A DNA stretch of 64,000 nucleotides from Zoroaster sp. YZ-2022 (GCA_029582265.1 CM055828.1:558001-622000), one strand, 5' to 3'; positions 12,806 to 24,098 are shown, counted from the stretch's first letter. Made by a program: numbers and translations. The notes: generated from the letters alone by a model not told the origin.

Positions 12806-14034
12806 GGGCCGGTATTTATCAAGCAATTTAAGTTAGGTATGCCTAAGCGGTAAGTACCATACTAAGTTAAGTACCATACTGATGTTGGAATTCACAACTT
12901 GACTTAAGTACCTACATAGCTAAGTAGGATACTCCAATTTAGGTATGGTGCCTAGATCTGTCGAAAGGTCGTTTCCAAGCAATTATGTAACATTTCACAT
13001 TGTTTTTATGTAGATTTATGCGGTTTGGCGATGGGTCAGCTCGTGCGTCCGAATGACCATCTGACAAGTAGATGTCTAACTGCCAATTCCAGCTCACTAC
13101 GTTTAAAAAAAAAATTGAAATAAAACTTTAGAGAGATTGCTGACTGATTACGATATGGGTTATTTAAAAAGAGTTTGGATGAGGTCAGAAAAAGATATAA
13201 TATATATTCGAAAAAATGCGTTGATGTATAATACGGGGTTAATTGAAATTTGTTAAAATATTAGATTGTAAAACAAAATTCAAAAATTTTTGAAGCGAAA
13301 ATAGTCAAATCTTTAGATTTTTTTTTTACAATCTAATATTTTAACAAATTTCAATTAACCCCGTATTATACATCAACGCATTTTTTCGAATATATATTAT
13401 ATCTTTTTCTGACCTCATCCAAACTCTTTTTAACTAACCCATATCATAATCAGTCAGCAATCTCTCTAAAGTTTTGTTTCAAATGTTTAAACAAAAACGT
13501 AGTGAGCTGGAATTGGCAGTTAGACATCTACTTGACACATTGTGTAAGATTAATGACTGATAATATAAATTCATCCTGGTTAATGCGTTGGTCGTAGGCC
13601 TATACCTTCTTGCACTGGAAACAACTGTGCATGGGCCGGCATCCACTAGTATAGAGCTGTCATGGAAAAACCAAAAAGGAAACCAGACTTTGATAAAATT
13701 CAATGTCATTGTAGGTATCCGATGATGGATGCATCCTGTCCCAAAATACACGTTCGCGCCTCATTGCGCGCCGCTGATTTATGTCCATTTGCGCCAACAG
13801 CATTAACACAGCCATCTCCAAGTAGCTCCCTTTACGAAATGATTAGAATTTATGTTCAAAAAGCCAACGCACTTGGACTTAAGACACCCCAAGAGGTGTC
13901 TCAGATTTAGGGGTGGATTTGAGTAGGATACTTTAGATAAGTAGCTTGGAGAATTCCACTTGAGTATAGTACTTTACTTAAGCACCTCCTTGGGCACCGT
14001 ACTTTGACTTAAGTTGCTTGATAAATACCGGCCC
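12806..14034. mobile_element. 1.2-kb TIR DNA transposon, non-autonomous
   Basis: The ends are inverted copies of GGGCCGGTATTTATCAAGCA (12806-12825 and 14015-14034), followed inside by AAGTTAGGTAT-type subterminal repeats in both orientations. The interior contains a 212-bp-armed palindrome and an 82-codon open stretch at 13662-13910 (+) with no recognised domain. Clear target duplications are not visible. The termini resemble PIF/Harbinger-type elements, but that is inference without a transposase. Confidence 0.75.
13062..13537. repeat. Large internal palindrome (about 212-bp arms)
   Basis: Arms at 13062-13273 and 13325-13537 are near-identical inverted copies separated by a 51-base spacer. 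Differences are single substitutions and small length changes in A and T runs. It lies wholly inside the 12806-14034 transposon, so it is either an internal inverted duplication or a nested foldback. Confidence 0.88.
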
Positions 14035-14500
14035 TGGTCTACAGGCTTGCCGCAGGACATCTGTGATCAATCATCCATGCTCAGGGGTTGCTTGACAGTG
14101 TCTGGAAGGGATTGACCAATACAAAAACTCAGACTTGATGTGTTTGGGCAGAGATTGGCTACTGGCAAATGGGTGGGGGGGGTGGGTGGTAGGGATTTTC
14201 CCTTACACTAAATACACCGCAGCTGTCTGGCTATGTATTCTTTAGAGAGTTTGTTTTTGTACTATTGGGCCTGGACTACATTCAGGGACTGTCTCAGGGG
14301 TAGCTCTGGAATGATTATGCATGAAAAATGGTATAAAACAGAGTTTACAGTACGTTATTCATACGTATTACACTGGGCGGTTACAAACCGCACCGTACTA
14401 CTTTAGTGTTAAAAAAACGTTCAAAGATGCAGCAGTTTTTTTTTAAAGGAAACTAATGAACAGTAAAGTGAGGCAAAGTTTATCAAAACATTACATTACA
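14035..14500. other. Non-coding DNA, no gene seen
   Basis: Spacer between two DNA transposons, containing a G-rich tract near 14171-14190. No gene supported. Confidence 0.4.
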
Positions 14501-14504
14501 TTAA

Positions 14505-15195
14505 AGGGGGACTGACATGGATTTAAATCAAACAGTTAAATATGTGATCGTTTTATTATTTTATATCAGTAAAAGATCAATAACATTTGTTTTGTGTTTT
14601 TATTGTTTTTGAGAGTGTTATTTTACCATTGTAAAAATGCCCCCCACTTTTACGCCCTGCACGGAGGAGCTGTTCGTGACGTCATGTCGGGAAGAGAAAT
14701 TCGGCTCAAAACTCGGCTCAAAATGATCGCTGCACAAAACTATGTGAGCCGATGGACCTGACCACTTTACTCTTGTCAGTCGAACTTTGCTCGTCCAAAT
14801 ACGGGCGTTTTGGGTCACTTGGGAACAGATGAAGGCTAACACCGTCTTTGGTGGTGTTGTTGCATCCTGCAGAAACACATCTTCCCGGCATTTTATTAGT
14901 TCCGGAAACAAAAATCACGGAAGAAATGAAATCGACGCTACGTGTGTGAAACGTTTGTAAAAACTATGTACATGTACATCATGTGCACATCGGATCTTCC
15001 CGACCTTACGTCACATATCTTATGCAAATGAAGCTTCCACCATGGGCGGGGTTGCCTCCCCAAACACTTCAAACATTGTTTTAAAATACTTGTACTCAGA
15101 AATCAATGATTAAATAGACACAGGTGGGTCTCAAACAAAATATTTTATTACAAAACGCCTTAAGTACACACACAATAAAGGATGTCAGTCCCCCT
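14505..15195. mobile_element. Kolobok-like DNA transposon remnant with TTAA target sites
   Basis: The element begins AGGGGGACTGACAT and ends in the exact complement ATGTCAGTCCCCCT. TTAA flanks it directly on each side (14501-14504 and 15196-15199). TTAA duplication is used by the piggyBac and Kolobok superfamilies, and Kolobok proteins commonly carry a THAP domain. A broken THAP domain lies inside on the minus strand, which favours Kolobok. The 691-bp element has no complete transposase, so it is an internally deleted derivative. Confidence 0.82.
14690..14891 (-). pseudogene. THAP zinc-finger domain fragment, frameshifted
   Basis: Reading the minus strand from an ATG at 14891, the sequence starts MPGRCVSAGCNN and continues through GVSLHLFPSDPKRP, the N-terminal half of a THAP (C2CH) DNA-binding domain. 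The remainder, with the conserved tryptophans and LCSDHF, is in a second frame, so a single indel near 14800-14815 breaks the domain. In THAP proteins the C2CH zinc site binds transposon ends or promoters. Only this exon-sized part of a transposase is present, and no catalytic domain follows within the element. Confidence 0.8.
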
Positions 15196-15364
15196 TTAAA
15201 CCTCATGGGGAAGTAAGAATGATAAGTCTGGGCCAGCCAGAGGAGATTAATTAAAAAATATATTAAAAAAACACATAGAATTTACACTTCACTGCATAGA
15301 CAGTAAAGAACAGAAACAAGGTCTACATGTACCATAATATATTAAATTCTCAGATTCTTGTAAT

Positions 15365-15650
15365 GGCGCTTAAAACTGGCTAGAGTGGGAGGCAAATGAC
15401 GTGTCACTGGGAGGCAATTGAACAACAAAATTACGTTTTCCGGAATTAGATTTGGATAAAGGAGGAACTAGATTACCTTGTGAAACAGACCTGATGTTGT
15501 ATGAGTGGGTATTTGAAACATAATGGAAACAGTTGCACAGTTGTGGATGCAATTTGGATGTTAAACTCTCATAGACCAAAGTAGTTAAGTGATAAACTCG
15601 TCTTTCACTTAGAGATTGCCACCCAAGCGTAGATACAAATAATTTTATTG
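15365..15650 (-). pseudogene. LINE reverse transcriptase C-terminal fragment
   Basis: The minus strand encodes LGWQSLSERRVYHL followed by YESLTSKLHP, HSYNIRSVSQGNLVPP and GKRNF. This is the arrangement typical of the C-terminal end of CR1/L2/Jockey-type LINE ORF2 proteins (helical segment, then the HxYNTR-like and GKR-like motifs). Only about 90 codons remain and no catalytic RT motif is present. It is a different family from the three L1/Tx1-like copies elsewhere in the window. The assignment is by motif recognition only. Confidence 0.6.
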
Positions 15651-15800
15651 ACCTTACAGCTATTATTTTTGGGGTACCCTTAGGCTTTATGAGCCAACAA
15701 CTACATGAAGAACATTTAAATTATCATGGAGTAATCAGATAATCAATAAATCCAAGATGGCTGCGCAGCCAAGGTAACATTCAAGAATATTATTATTTAG

Positions 15801-16673
15801 TTCTCATTCTCAATGCGCCTCGGGGCCTCGACCTGCGGCCCTCCGACTTGCGGGCCCGATAGACTCCTTGGTCCGTGTTTCAAGACGGGTCGGCAGGGCT
15901 CGCGACAATCGCCCGCGGACCTGGGGCGCCGTGACGCGGTTGACACCGGGAGAGGCCAGGAGCGAACGGCTGCGCCGCCGCCGCCGCCGCCACCGGGGGC
16001 GGTCGCGGCGGGTGGGGCTCACCGGACTCCCGGGCGACCTGCACTGGGAAGCGAGCCGCTGGCGGCTCCGGGGCAGGCGCTGCCCGTCGTCCCTTCCTCG
16101 GTCAGGTCGCCGGCGCAACGCGGCCGGGCTGTAGGCTCTCCGACCGGGACTTCCGTCGACGCCCCGGCTTGGCTGGAGTCACCCCACCCGGCTGGCCTCT
16201 GCCGGTGACCCAACCGGTCGTGGACGCCACGCCCGAGAGAAGTGCACGCGGCCGCGCTGAATCTCCCAGGCACGATCTGCGCGGCCCTCCCATTTGCTTC
16301 TCGACGGCTTCACGTACTCTTGAACTCTCTCTTCAGAGTGCTTTTAAACTTTCCCTCACGGTACTTGTGCTCTATCGGTCTCGTGCAGGTATTTAGCCTT
16401 GGATGAGTTTACCACCCGCATTTGGGATGTGCTACAAAACGACCCGACTCCCGGAAGCCCTGGTCCGCGGCCGGCAGGCGCCCGCAGGGGCCTGACACCC
16501 GCCCTGGGACGGAACATGCCTCGATCAGAAGGATCTCGGCGCCGGCGCGACTGTGGGGCCGGACTTCCTTACGCCACAATTCCCTCGGGCCCTCGGGGGC
16601 TCGGGGATTCGGGGTTGGGCTCTTCCCGCTTCGCTCGCCGCTACTGGGGGAATCCTGGTTAGTTTCTCCGCTA
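15801..16673 (-). rRNA. Partial 28S rRNA (5' D1-D2 region), dispersed fragment
   Basis: Read on the minus strand, the sequence starts near GCGGAGAAACTAACCAGGAT and passes through the conserved blocks GTAGCGGCGAGCGAAG, GAATTGTGGCGTAAGG, ACTCATCCAAGGCTAAATAC, CGTGAGGGAAAGTT and TTGAAACACGGACCAAGGAG. These are the standard landmarks of the first ~870 bases of eukaryotic large-subunit rRNA, and the GC-rich variable D2 loop lies between the last two. The start is missing the preceding ~60 bases and all of the rest of 28S is absent, so this is a dispersed pseudogene copy and not a working rDNA unit. Flanks on both sides carry AAGATGGC-type repeats. GC-rich ORFs in this span are shadows. Confidence 0.93.
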
Positions 16674-17333
16674 ACATTGATACGGTGAATAGTAACTGTA
16701 TTCAGATGTTTAGGTGTATTTCATCCAAGATGACTGCCACCATGGATTTATTGAGAACTTGATCACTCAATGATAATTTAACTGGCCTAATATATTTTGA
16801 TCCTGACAATCTTGGAAGTACACACCTAAATTACAGGTCTAATGAGAATAATACGTGATCTTTAGCCTTTTCAGTGTATTGGCGGCCATCTTGGATGCCA
16901 TATTGGATTTTTAGGTTACCTGATTACTCAATGATGACTTATAGCCATCTTGGCGGCCATCTTGGATTTAAAGCTTTACTCAATAACACTTTCACTGGTC
17001 TGAGTAGATTTTCCAACCACTTAGGATTAGGATTTGCAGGTTGCCTGACTACCCAACGATACTTTAGTTGGTTTCAATGGATTGCTTGACCCCTAAAACC
17101 TAGTAGTAGACACCAAAATTACAACTCTAGGATGGATAATAAATGATTTATGGCTATTTTAGGGTATTGGCGGCCATCTTGGACGCCATTTTGAAAATTA
17201 CAACTTTCCGGAAGCCAGATTTTCATAGATTTTTAGTATGTTATTCCTGATGTCAAATACTACCAAAAACCGTTGAAAAACGTTTTGTTGCAATTTATTT
17301 GGGGTTGGGGTGTTTTTTTTCTCCATAAATTGA
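16674..17333. repeat. Diverged repeats with GGCGGCCATCTTGGA motif
   Basis: The phrase GGCGGCCATCTTGGA occurs at 16881, 16952 and 17169; a variant occurs near 16726, and AAGATGGCTGC lies left of the 28S fragment at 15754. Surrounding phrases such as TTACCTGATTACTCAATGAT also recur. The core matches the YY1-type AAGATGGCGGC site, probably because of repeat descent and not conserved regulation. No gene. Confidence 0.65.
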
Positions 17334-17594
17334 CCCGTCTATGAAGAACGCCGACAAATAACTGGTAACCTGTTTATATGTGAATGTTCATTGGACATTA
17401 TAAAAGGCAAGGTACCCTTGACACCAGTACAAAAGAAAAAACTGGCTCGGCATAAGAATTATCTAAGAACATTATCAGACAAGAAGGTCCCACACTTTAA
17501 ACGTAAGCGGTTGTTGATCCAAAAAGGAGGATTTTTAGGATCATTACTTGCTCCCATATTAAGTACAATCGGAGGGTTTCTGTTTCCCAAGTGA
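17334..17594 (+). CDS. Basic protein with hydrophobic Gly-rich tail, 5'-truncated
   Basis: The frame is open from just after the stop at 17331 and has no internal methionine, so the N-terminus is missing or supplied by splicing. The middle is very basic (QKKKLARHKNYLRTL, HFKRKRLLIQKGG) and the end is a hydrophobic segment (FLGSLLAPILSTIGGFLF) followed by PK. A basic region running into a short Gly/Leu-rich membrane-type tail resembles small virion core or membrane-active peptides of animal DNA viruses, but I do not recognise a named family. Its stop overlaps the next start in TGATG (17592-17596), suggesting a polycistronic, virus-like or transposon-like layout. Confidence 0.55.
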   Translation, partial: PVYEERRQITGNLFICECSLDIIKGKVPLTPVQKKKLARHKNYLRTLSDKKVPHFKRKRLLIQKGGFLGSLLAPILSTIGGFLFPK

Positions 17595-17722
17595 TGCGTT
17601 ACACAAAGAAAACAATGATTAATGCTCCATCCGATCAGGTCACAAGGGCCTTACAAAATGCCCTCCTCACTCGTAATAGGCTATTACGCAGAGCAAACTG
17701 CATGGATTGGAAGAAGACATGA
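17594..17722 (+). CDS. Small basic ORF in overlapping cassette (42 aa)
   Basis: Starts at the ATG that shares its A with the upstream TGA, and ends at a TGA overlapping the next ATG (ATGA, 17719-17722). The product begins MRYTKKTMINAPSDQVTRAL and is rich in Arg and Asn, with a predicted helix (RALQNALLTRNRLLRRAN). No family is recognised. Its main support is the precise overlap at both ends, in a third frame relative to its neighbours. Confidence 0.45.
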   Translation: MRYTKKTMINAPSDQVTRALQNALLTRNRLLRRANCMDWKKT

Positions 17723-18370
17723 CAAATATCCTGGAAAGGACAGATTTACCCGATGACACAAAAGTATCGCTATATCAGCAAGCTTTACAACAATATCTTC
17801 AATACGAACATGCCCGCAAAACTGTCACGATGTCTACATCCCGACCCCCTGATGGCTCTGACGACATGAGCGACACATTAGATGCCCCATCTGGAAATGA
17901 GACGCGTGGAGGAGTAACAGCTAAGGATGACCTAACACCTCACATTCTTGAAAGCGTACCGAAGACATTGCATAGACGCGCTAAGCTATTATTAAATAAA
18001 CTTTAAAATAATGATGTCATGACATGGAATAAGAATGATGAACTTGTGCACGAGGGTAATGTTGTGAAAGGTTGTAATATAATTGATCTGGTGAATGACA
18101 CTTTACGAAATAAAAAAGGGTTTACCCCCCACGGTTGGCAGTACTTTGTGCGTGGATTAGCCAAATCAAACGCTCCTGAAAGTTGGAAACGAAATACGAC
18201 GTGATGTCGTGAGAAAATTGAAGCAGAGTGATTCAACTAAAAAACGGTTGTTACCTATGGACCCTAATCATTTGATGACGGCCACTAACCCATCACGTGT
18301 TTCTAAACGTAAAAGGGTTGTATCTACGCCTTTAAAATTGAGAAAAAGACTTTCTTGGGAAACTATGTAA
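17719..18370 (+). pseudogene. Unrecognised cassette protein, one stop and one frameshift
   Basis: From the ATG at 17719 the product begins MTNILERTDLPDDTKVSLYQ and runs through a low-complexity Ser/Asp stretch to LHRRAKLLLNKL. An in-frame TAA at 18004-18006 interrupts it. The same frame then resumes with TWNKNDELVHEG and GFTPHGWQYFVRGLAK, before a one-base shift near 18190 leads to a basic tail ending at TAA 18368-18370. The helix, spacer and tryptophan-containing region look like one original protein of about 215 residues. The basic C-terminus (SKRKRVV, LRKRLSW) suggests nuclear targeting or nucleic-acid binding. Function unknown; the layout with the two upstream ORFs suggests a viral or transposon remnant unrelated to the Polintons in this window. 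Confidence 0.5.
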
Positions 18371-18847
<477 letters not shown>

Positions 18848-19076
18848 GCGTTTGAGGGCGCAAGTCGTGTTTCCGATCACGCTCCCGAAAACTCACCTGA
18901 ATTTCACCTTTTCGCCGGCTCATTACAGCCAAAGTAAGGCATATTTTCTTTAAAGTGTTCAAGAAACAATCCTACCTGTTTTTGGTGCTACGCATTGATT
19001 TATAGGCCATATCTGGCCTCTTTATCATCAAGGTTGGCAAGGCCAAGTAAGTGCCTACGCCATCTTGGTCGCCATC

Positions 19077-20516
19077 ATGTACGGGCATATAGCTCAACTA
19101 AAAAGACCGAACACCGTAAGATTCAACACACGCCAGATAGAAGCAGTCACGCCTCAAGACGTCCATAGAGCCATCAACAAAGAACTACACACAGTCTCCA
19201 CAGTGAAATGCATAGCCGAGTTACAAAATAGATGGTACAATGTCTCCTTCGACAATGATTTCCATTGTGAACAGATAGCGCAACGAGGCATCTTCCTAAA
19301 CAACGTATTGATCCAGTGTGAACGTGCTAATGTCCAGAATTCTGCAGTTGCGTACATCAAGGCCCCTTACGAAATGGCCGACCAAGTTGTTGCTAACGCC
19401 TTGATGGTATACGGCACCGTCGCCAACATCAGAAGGCAATACCACAGCTTTGACGAACACATCGAGACGGGTGTCCGTAGCTGCTTGATCAAGAACATGA
19501 AAAAGCCTATCCCCAGTTTCTTGAAAGTTGGAGGTTTCAACCTGCCCATCCGTTACAGAGGCCAACAAAAAACCTGTAAGATATGCAATGATACTGGCCA
19601 CTTTGCTCGAGATTGCCCAGTACGAGGTCGATGTTTTGTGTGTGGCAGTTACGACCACAGAGCTTCCTGGCACGAACAAGAAGACAACTATGAGGACCAA
19701 CAGACACCTGTCATCTTGATACCTAATGACGACATTTTATTATCTAGTGCTGGCGAAGACGAACCAGACAGCATGGACGACGGTGATGAACAAGAAGAAA
19801 AAGTGGAAGAAACTAGCGAAGGTGAAGAAATCGATGACAACACAACCCCTCCAAAAACAACCGAAAATGAGCAAGTCATTTCTGAAGAGAAGACTGAAAA
19901 AGGCGAAGAGATGACCGAAAAAGGCGAAGACAAGACGGGAAAAGGCGAAGAGAAGACAAGAAAAGGTGAAGAGAATACGGAAAAAAGCCAGGAAAAGAAA
20001 GATAGTACAAGATCAGAAAAACACAAAGGAGAACAGCCAACTAAAGCAAAGAAGCAGAGTGGAGAACACAAGAAACAAACCAATGGAAAAAAAACACCGA
20101 ATGATGGGAAAATCAACGATGCTTCATGCCCGAAACAAAAACCAGCTCCAAAACAAAAGCCCACTGGCTACTGGGATGAAGCCATCGCATCGGCCGAAAC
20201 AAGGAAACGAAAAATCCAAGAAGAGAACACCGAAGATGACGAAGAAAATCAACAAATGTCTGACATGGAATACGAGAAAGAATATGATTCTGAGGAAATG
20301 ACCCCTTCCCACGATCAAGAACCCAAAGAAGACAACCCAATTGATGACTTTGTGCTGTATACGCGCAGAGGAGTCCAACGCCTCCGTAAAAAACGCGGAA
20401 CAGGGGCAGTAGCCACGCAACAAAGACTTAACTCATCCATTTCTCAACCGGCTAGCCAACCAAGTCAAACAACAAGTCAAAGAGGAAGAGGACGCGGCAA
20501 AAATACATCTACATAA
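19077..20516 (+). CDS. LINE ORF1 protein with CCHC zinc knuckle
   Basis: A 479-codon ORF starting at the ATG of MYGHIAQLKR. At about residues 165-195 it has a zinc knuckle, CKICNDTGHFARDC, followed by a second Cys/His cluster, CFVCGSYDHRASWH. The second half is highly charged, with Glu/Lys-rich degenerate EKGEE repeats (about residues 280-310), then a Lys-rich stretch and a Ser/Gln/Arg tail (RGRGRG). In Tx1-clade LINEs, ORF1 carries CCHC fingers and binds the element RNA as a nucleoprotein. The frame is fully open, unlike ORF2 downstream. ORF2 starts about 50 bases after the stop. Confidence 0.88.
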   Translation: MYGHIAQLKRPNTVRFNTRQIEAVTPQDVHRAINKELHTVSTVKCIAELQNRWYNVSFDNDFHCEQIAQRGIFLNNVLIQCERANVQNSAVAYIKAPYEMADQVVANALMVYGTVANIRRQYHSFDEHIETGVRSCLIKNMKKPIPSFLKVGGFNLPIRYRGQQKTCKICNDTGHFARDCPVRGRCFVCGSYDHRASWHEQEDNYEDQQTPVILIPNDDILLSSAGEDEPDSMDDGDEQEEKVEETSEGEEIDDNTTPPKTTENEQVISEEKTEKGEEMTEKGEDKTGKGEEKTRKGEENTEKSQEKKDSTRSEKHKGEQPTKAKKQSGEHKKQTNGKKTPNDGKINDASCPKQKPAPKQKPTGYWDEAIASAETRKRKIQEENTEDDEENQQMSDMEYEKEYDSEEMTPSHDQEPKEDNPIDDFVLYTRRGVQRLRKKRGTGAVATQQRLNSSISQPASQPSQTTSQRGRGRGKNTST

Positions 20517-20567
20517 AGTTTTTTTTAATTTTGAGTAAGTTATTATATTTCTCCCTCTCTGATATAT

Positions 20568-23500
20568 ATGAACGGTTTACATTTCACCCTCACCATGTGT
20601 TTTCTTAACACGCTTACAATAGCAACAATTAATGCTAATGGGATGAGAGATAATTTCAAACGAAATGTCCTCTTTGATTACTTAAATCGTAGAAAATACA
20701 ACATTGCTCTTATCCAAGAAACTCATAGTGAGGAGGAAGACGAATGTTTGTGGCGTAAACAGTGGGCAGGAGAAATTCATTTTAGTCATGGTACCCGCCA
20801 TTCTAAAGGAGTAGCTATTTTCATTTCTAACAAATGTGGATTAAATTTGACTAATATTACCAAAGACCAAGAAGGTAGATGGATTCATGGGGATATTATG
20901 TGGAATGAAAAAAATGTTTCCCTTGCATCTGTTTACGCCCCCAATGCAGTTTACCCCAGAGTTAGATTGTCGAAACGTATTAATGAAAACTATCAATGGA
21001 TTATTGGAGGGGATTTCAATTGCAACATCGACAACCACCACACAAAGGATACAAGTAAAGTTACTTTCTCCAACCTTATACAAGAAACAAATCTTTCCGA
21101 TATTTGGCACAAACTATACCCCAACAATCCTGGATATACACATTTTCATCATGGGACTAAACAACCTAGTAGAATTGACTACATCGTTATGTCACCTACC
21201 TTGTGTGATCTAATTGAATAAATTTATAATAATGCCACGGGGCTCACCGATCATCAAGCAGTTGTTGTCAAACTCAAAAATGTTGACAATTTTCATGGAC
21301 CAGGGCGCTGGATTTGCAACAATAGCCTTCTTGACGATACTAATTGTTCATATAGAATACAAACCTTTTGGACCTTTTGTCCAAACCAGAAAAAGAGATC
21401 ACGACTCTCTCCTTTCCTGGTGGGAAATGGGAAAACATAAACTTAAAGAAATCATTAGAGACTATGGGAGAGAAAAATCACATTTTGAGAAACATAACGA
21501 TGATTCGATGAATAACCCCGATAATAATCTCCATAATCTTAAATAAATTGAAATGAAACTTAAACAGTTTGAGATAAACGAATGGGAGAAAGCCAAAATC
21601 CTTGTTCGCAATATTAATAACAATGATGGTGAGAAAAACAGTAAGTTCTTCCTGAACCTGGAAAATCAACAAACAAATCATAACAGATTACAAAAAATAC
21701 AAGATATTCATGGTAATTATATTGATCAACCCGGGACTATGATTCAATGCATTAACAGTTTTTATGAATAATTATATACCTGTGATAATATAAATGATGA
21801 TCATATGCAAACGATTCTTAATGAAATTAATACAATTCCTTTTGACGATAAAAAAGTCAAAAATCTTATTAAAGATATTGATGAATTTGAGCTCAGACAA
21901 GCCTTGTATCAAATGAAAACTGACAAATCCCCAGGCATAGACGGCCTTACTGTAGAATGTTATCGTACCTTTTGGAATACCCTGAAATACGATTTAATTG
22001 ATGTTATAAAGGAATGTAATAATTGTATGCACTTACCCAATTCTATGAATACTGCCTTAATTAGATTAATTTATAAAAACAAAGGTTGTAAAGAAGACCT
22101 AAGAAATTGGCGTCCAATCAGTTTACTCACAGTTGATTATAAACTTATTTCGAAAGTCATTACCAATACACTTAAAATGATCATGCCTGATATAATTGGA
22201 GAAAATCAAACCTGTGGAGTTCCTGAAAGAAATATCCATGATAATTTAACCATTTTAAGAGACGGTATAGATTACATAAACTTTAACAATTTTGAAGGCG
22301 GCGTCATGAGTATAGATCAAGAAAAAGCATTTGATCGTATCGAATGGATTTATATGTACTCAATTATGGAGAAGATGGGTATTCCCGCAGGTTTGATTCA
22401 ATGGTGCAAATTGCTTTATTCGGGTCCTTTAAGTCAATTTATTGTCAACAATTTTATAGGTTCTCCTATCACCATAAAAAGAGGAATCAGGCAAGGCTGT
22501 CCATTGTCTCCACTATTGTTTGCCATATGTGCAGAAGAAATGTCTAAATTGATTAGTAATAATCCTACTATAGAAGGAATTAAGCCTCCTGATGACGACG
22601 AAATATTTAAAGTCGTTCAGCATGCTGATGACATAACTGTTTTCATTCGTAATAACTAAGAATTTGATGTTCTTAAAGATATTTTTAATGTTTACTGTGG
22701 AGGTTCAGGCTCCAGAATCAACCATGATAAAACTACCGTTTTATGGTTAGGCAAATGGAAGACCAGAACAGATTCCCCTTGTGGCTATAACTGGGTTTCA
22801 GATAAACTAAAAATATTAGGGGTGTATTTTGGTAACGATGTTTCCCTTGAAGATAACTGGAATCCCAGGATAAACAAAATGAAACACACTATGAACCGAT
22901 GGAAAGAACGTAATCTGACTCTTAAAGGCAAAGCTATAATTGTTAACACTATGATTGGTGCAGGTTTATCCTATTTAGGATCTATTTTACCTTGTCCGAA
23001 TGATCTGATCCAACAAATTGAAGATATTATTTGGGGATTTTATTGGAACGGCAAACCTGATAAAATTAAACGTGATACAATTAGAGGTAAAACTGATCGT
23101 GGGGGGACAGGACTAATTAACAAACTTGACAGCCTCAGGCTAAAATTTAATACTGGTGTGGGTAAATGGCGTTCTTTATTCAACTACTGGATCAATCGGG
23201 CAAGTGACAAATACAATCTTGGATGGTACGTCTTTAGTAATTCTTTAATTGGTGTGCAAACAACTGTCTTTTATAAAGATCTCCTTCGTTCTTTCCGAAG
23301 AGCTGAAGGAAGAATAAATTATTTTGTTACCTGTTATAATGAAGCCCAAGACCTTCCATTACTGAAAAATACTAGTATTACTAACAATAAACAAACAAAT
23401 ATTGACAGCAAGATTCTCCCGGTCATTGGTTTGACTAGATTACATCATGTCTTTTACAATTTTAAGCTGAAAACTTGTCAACAATTCAGTGAAGAATGCA

Positions 23501-24098
23501 ACCTCTATCCTATGAATGCTGGGAGAATACGAAAACGTTTGGAAAAAGCTATTGATCCTGCTTTTTTGGGAGAGACTAGACAAGGCCCAGCTAACCATGC
23601 TGGCCAAATGCTTGAAATAAAAAATTACCAAGAACTTGACGAATTAATTCCTTTAATTAACATCAGCACCAAAGCATTCTATAATAACTTTTCTTTTAAA
23701 AATAGCACTAAACCTACAGCTGAATCTCAGTGGGAACATATTCTTAGCCTGAGTCCTAATTTTGAATGGAACACTATTTGGCGAAATGGTATGAATTGTA
23801 AGCTTCTTGATCATAGTGACAGAGACCTTTGGTATAGATTAAAACACAGAATTTTACCCACTAAAAACAAACCTTTCAAAATGAACATTGTAACTGATGA
23901 TAAATCTCCTCTGTGTAACACTGAAACAGAAAATCTGGAGCATCTTTTTATCTATTGTCAAAACATCTTGAAACCTGGATCTTTATTGAACACATTCTTA
24001 GTAAATACACCGGTAACAAACACTATTACATGATAGACACTAACATAATTTTGGGTAACGGTATGGATGATTTAGCACTTTGTTTAATAGGTAAGCTT
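20568..24098 (+). pseudogene. LINE ORF2: APE endonuclease and reverse transcriptase, decayed
   Basis: The ATG at 20568 opens the APE-type endonuclease, recognisable by TIATINANGMRDN, IALIQETHSE, YAPN, GGDFNCNID and RIDYI. A TAA at 21219 and several frameshifts follow. The RT domain lies at 21805-22659, with TDKSPGIDGL, SIDQEKAFDRIEW (motif A), RQGCPLSPLLFAICAE (motif B) and QHADDIT (motif C, catalytic DD; the usual Y/F is His). A TAA at 22657 is followed by the C-terminal region at 22822-24033, with a degraded C-x-C-H-C finger. The element cuts target DNA and primes reverse transcription there; this copy can no longer do so. Confidence 0.9.

Larger units (their letters stand above)
18950..24098 (+). 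mobile_element. LINE copy 1 (L1/Tx1-type non-LTR retrotransposon), 3'-truncated
   Basis: A two-ORF LINE with an intact ORF1 and a decayed ORF2 carrying APE endonuclease and reverse transcriptase. Homology to LINE copy 3 stops at about 24098 within the ORF2 C-terminus, so the 3' UTR and tail are missing. Most LINEs are 5'-truncated, so loss of the 3' end points to later rearrangement. The exact 5' boundary is uncertain. Confidence 0.85.

Noticed and set aside
15810..16762. Arg/Pro-rich ORFs on both strands
   Set aside because: They are shadows of the 28S rRNA fragment.
19688..20423. Minus-strand Ser/Phe-rich ORFs
   Set aside because: Antisense shadows of LINE ORF1.
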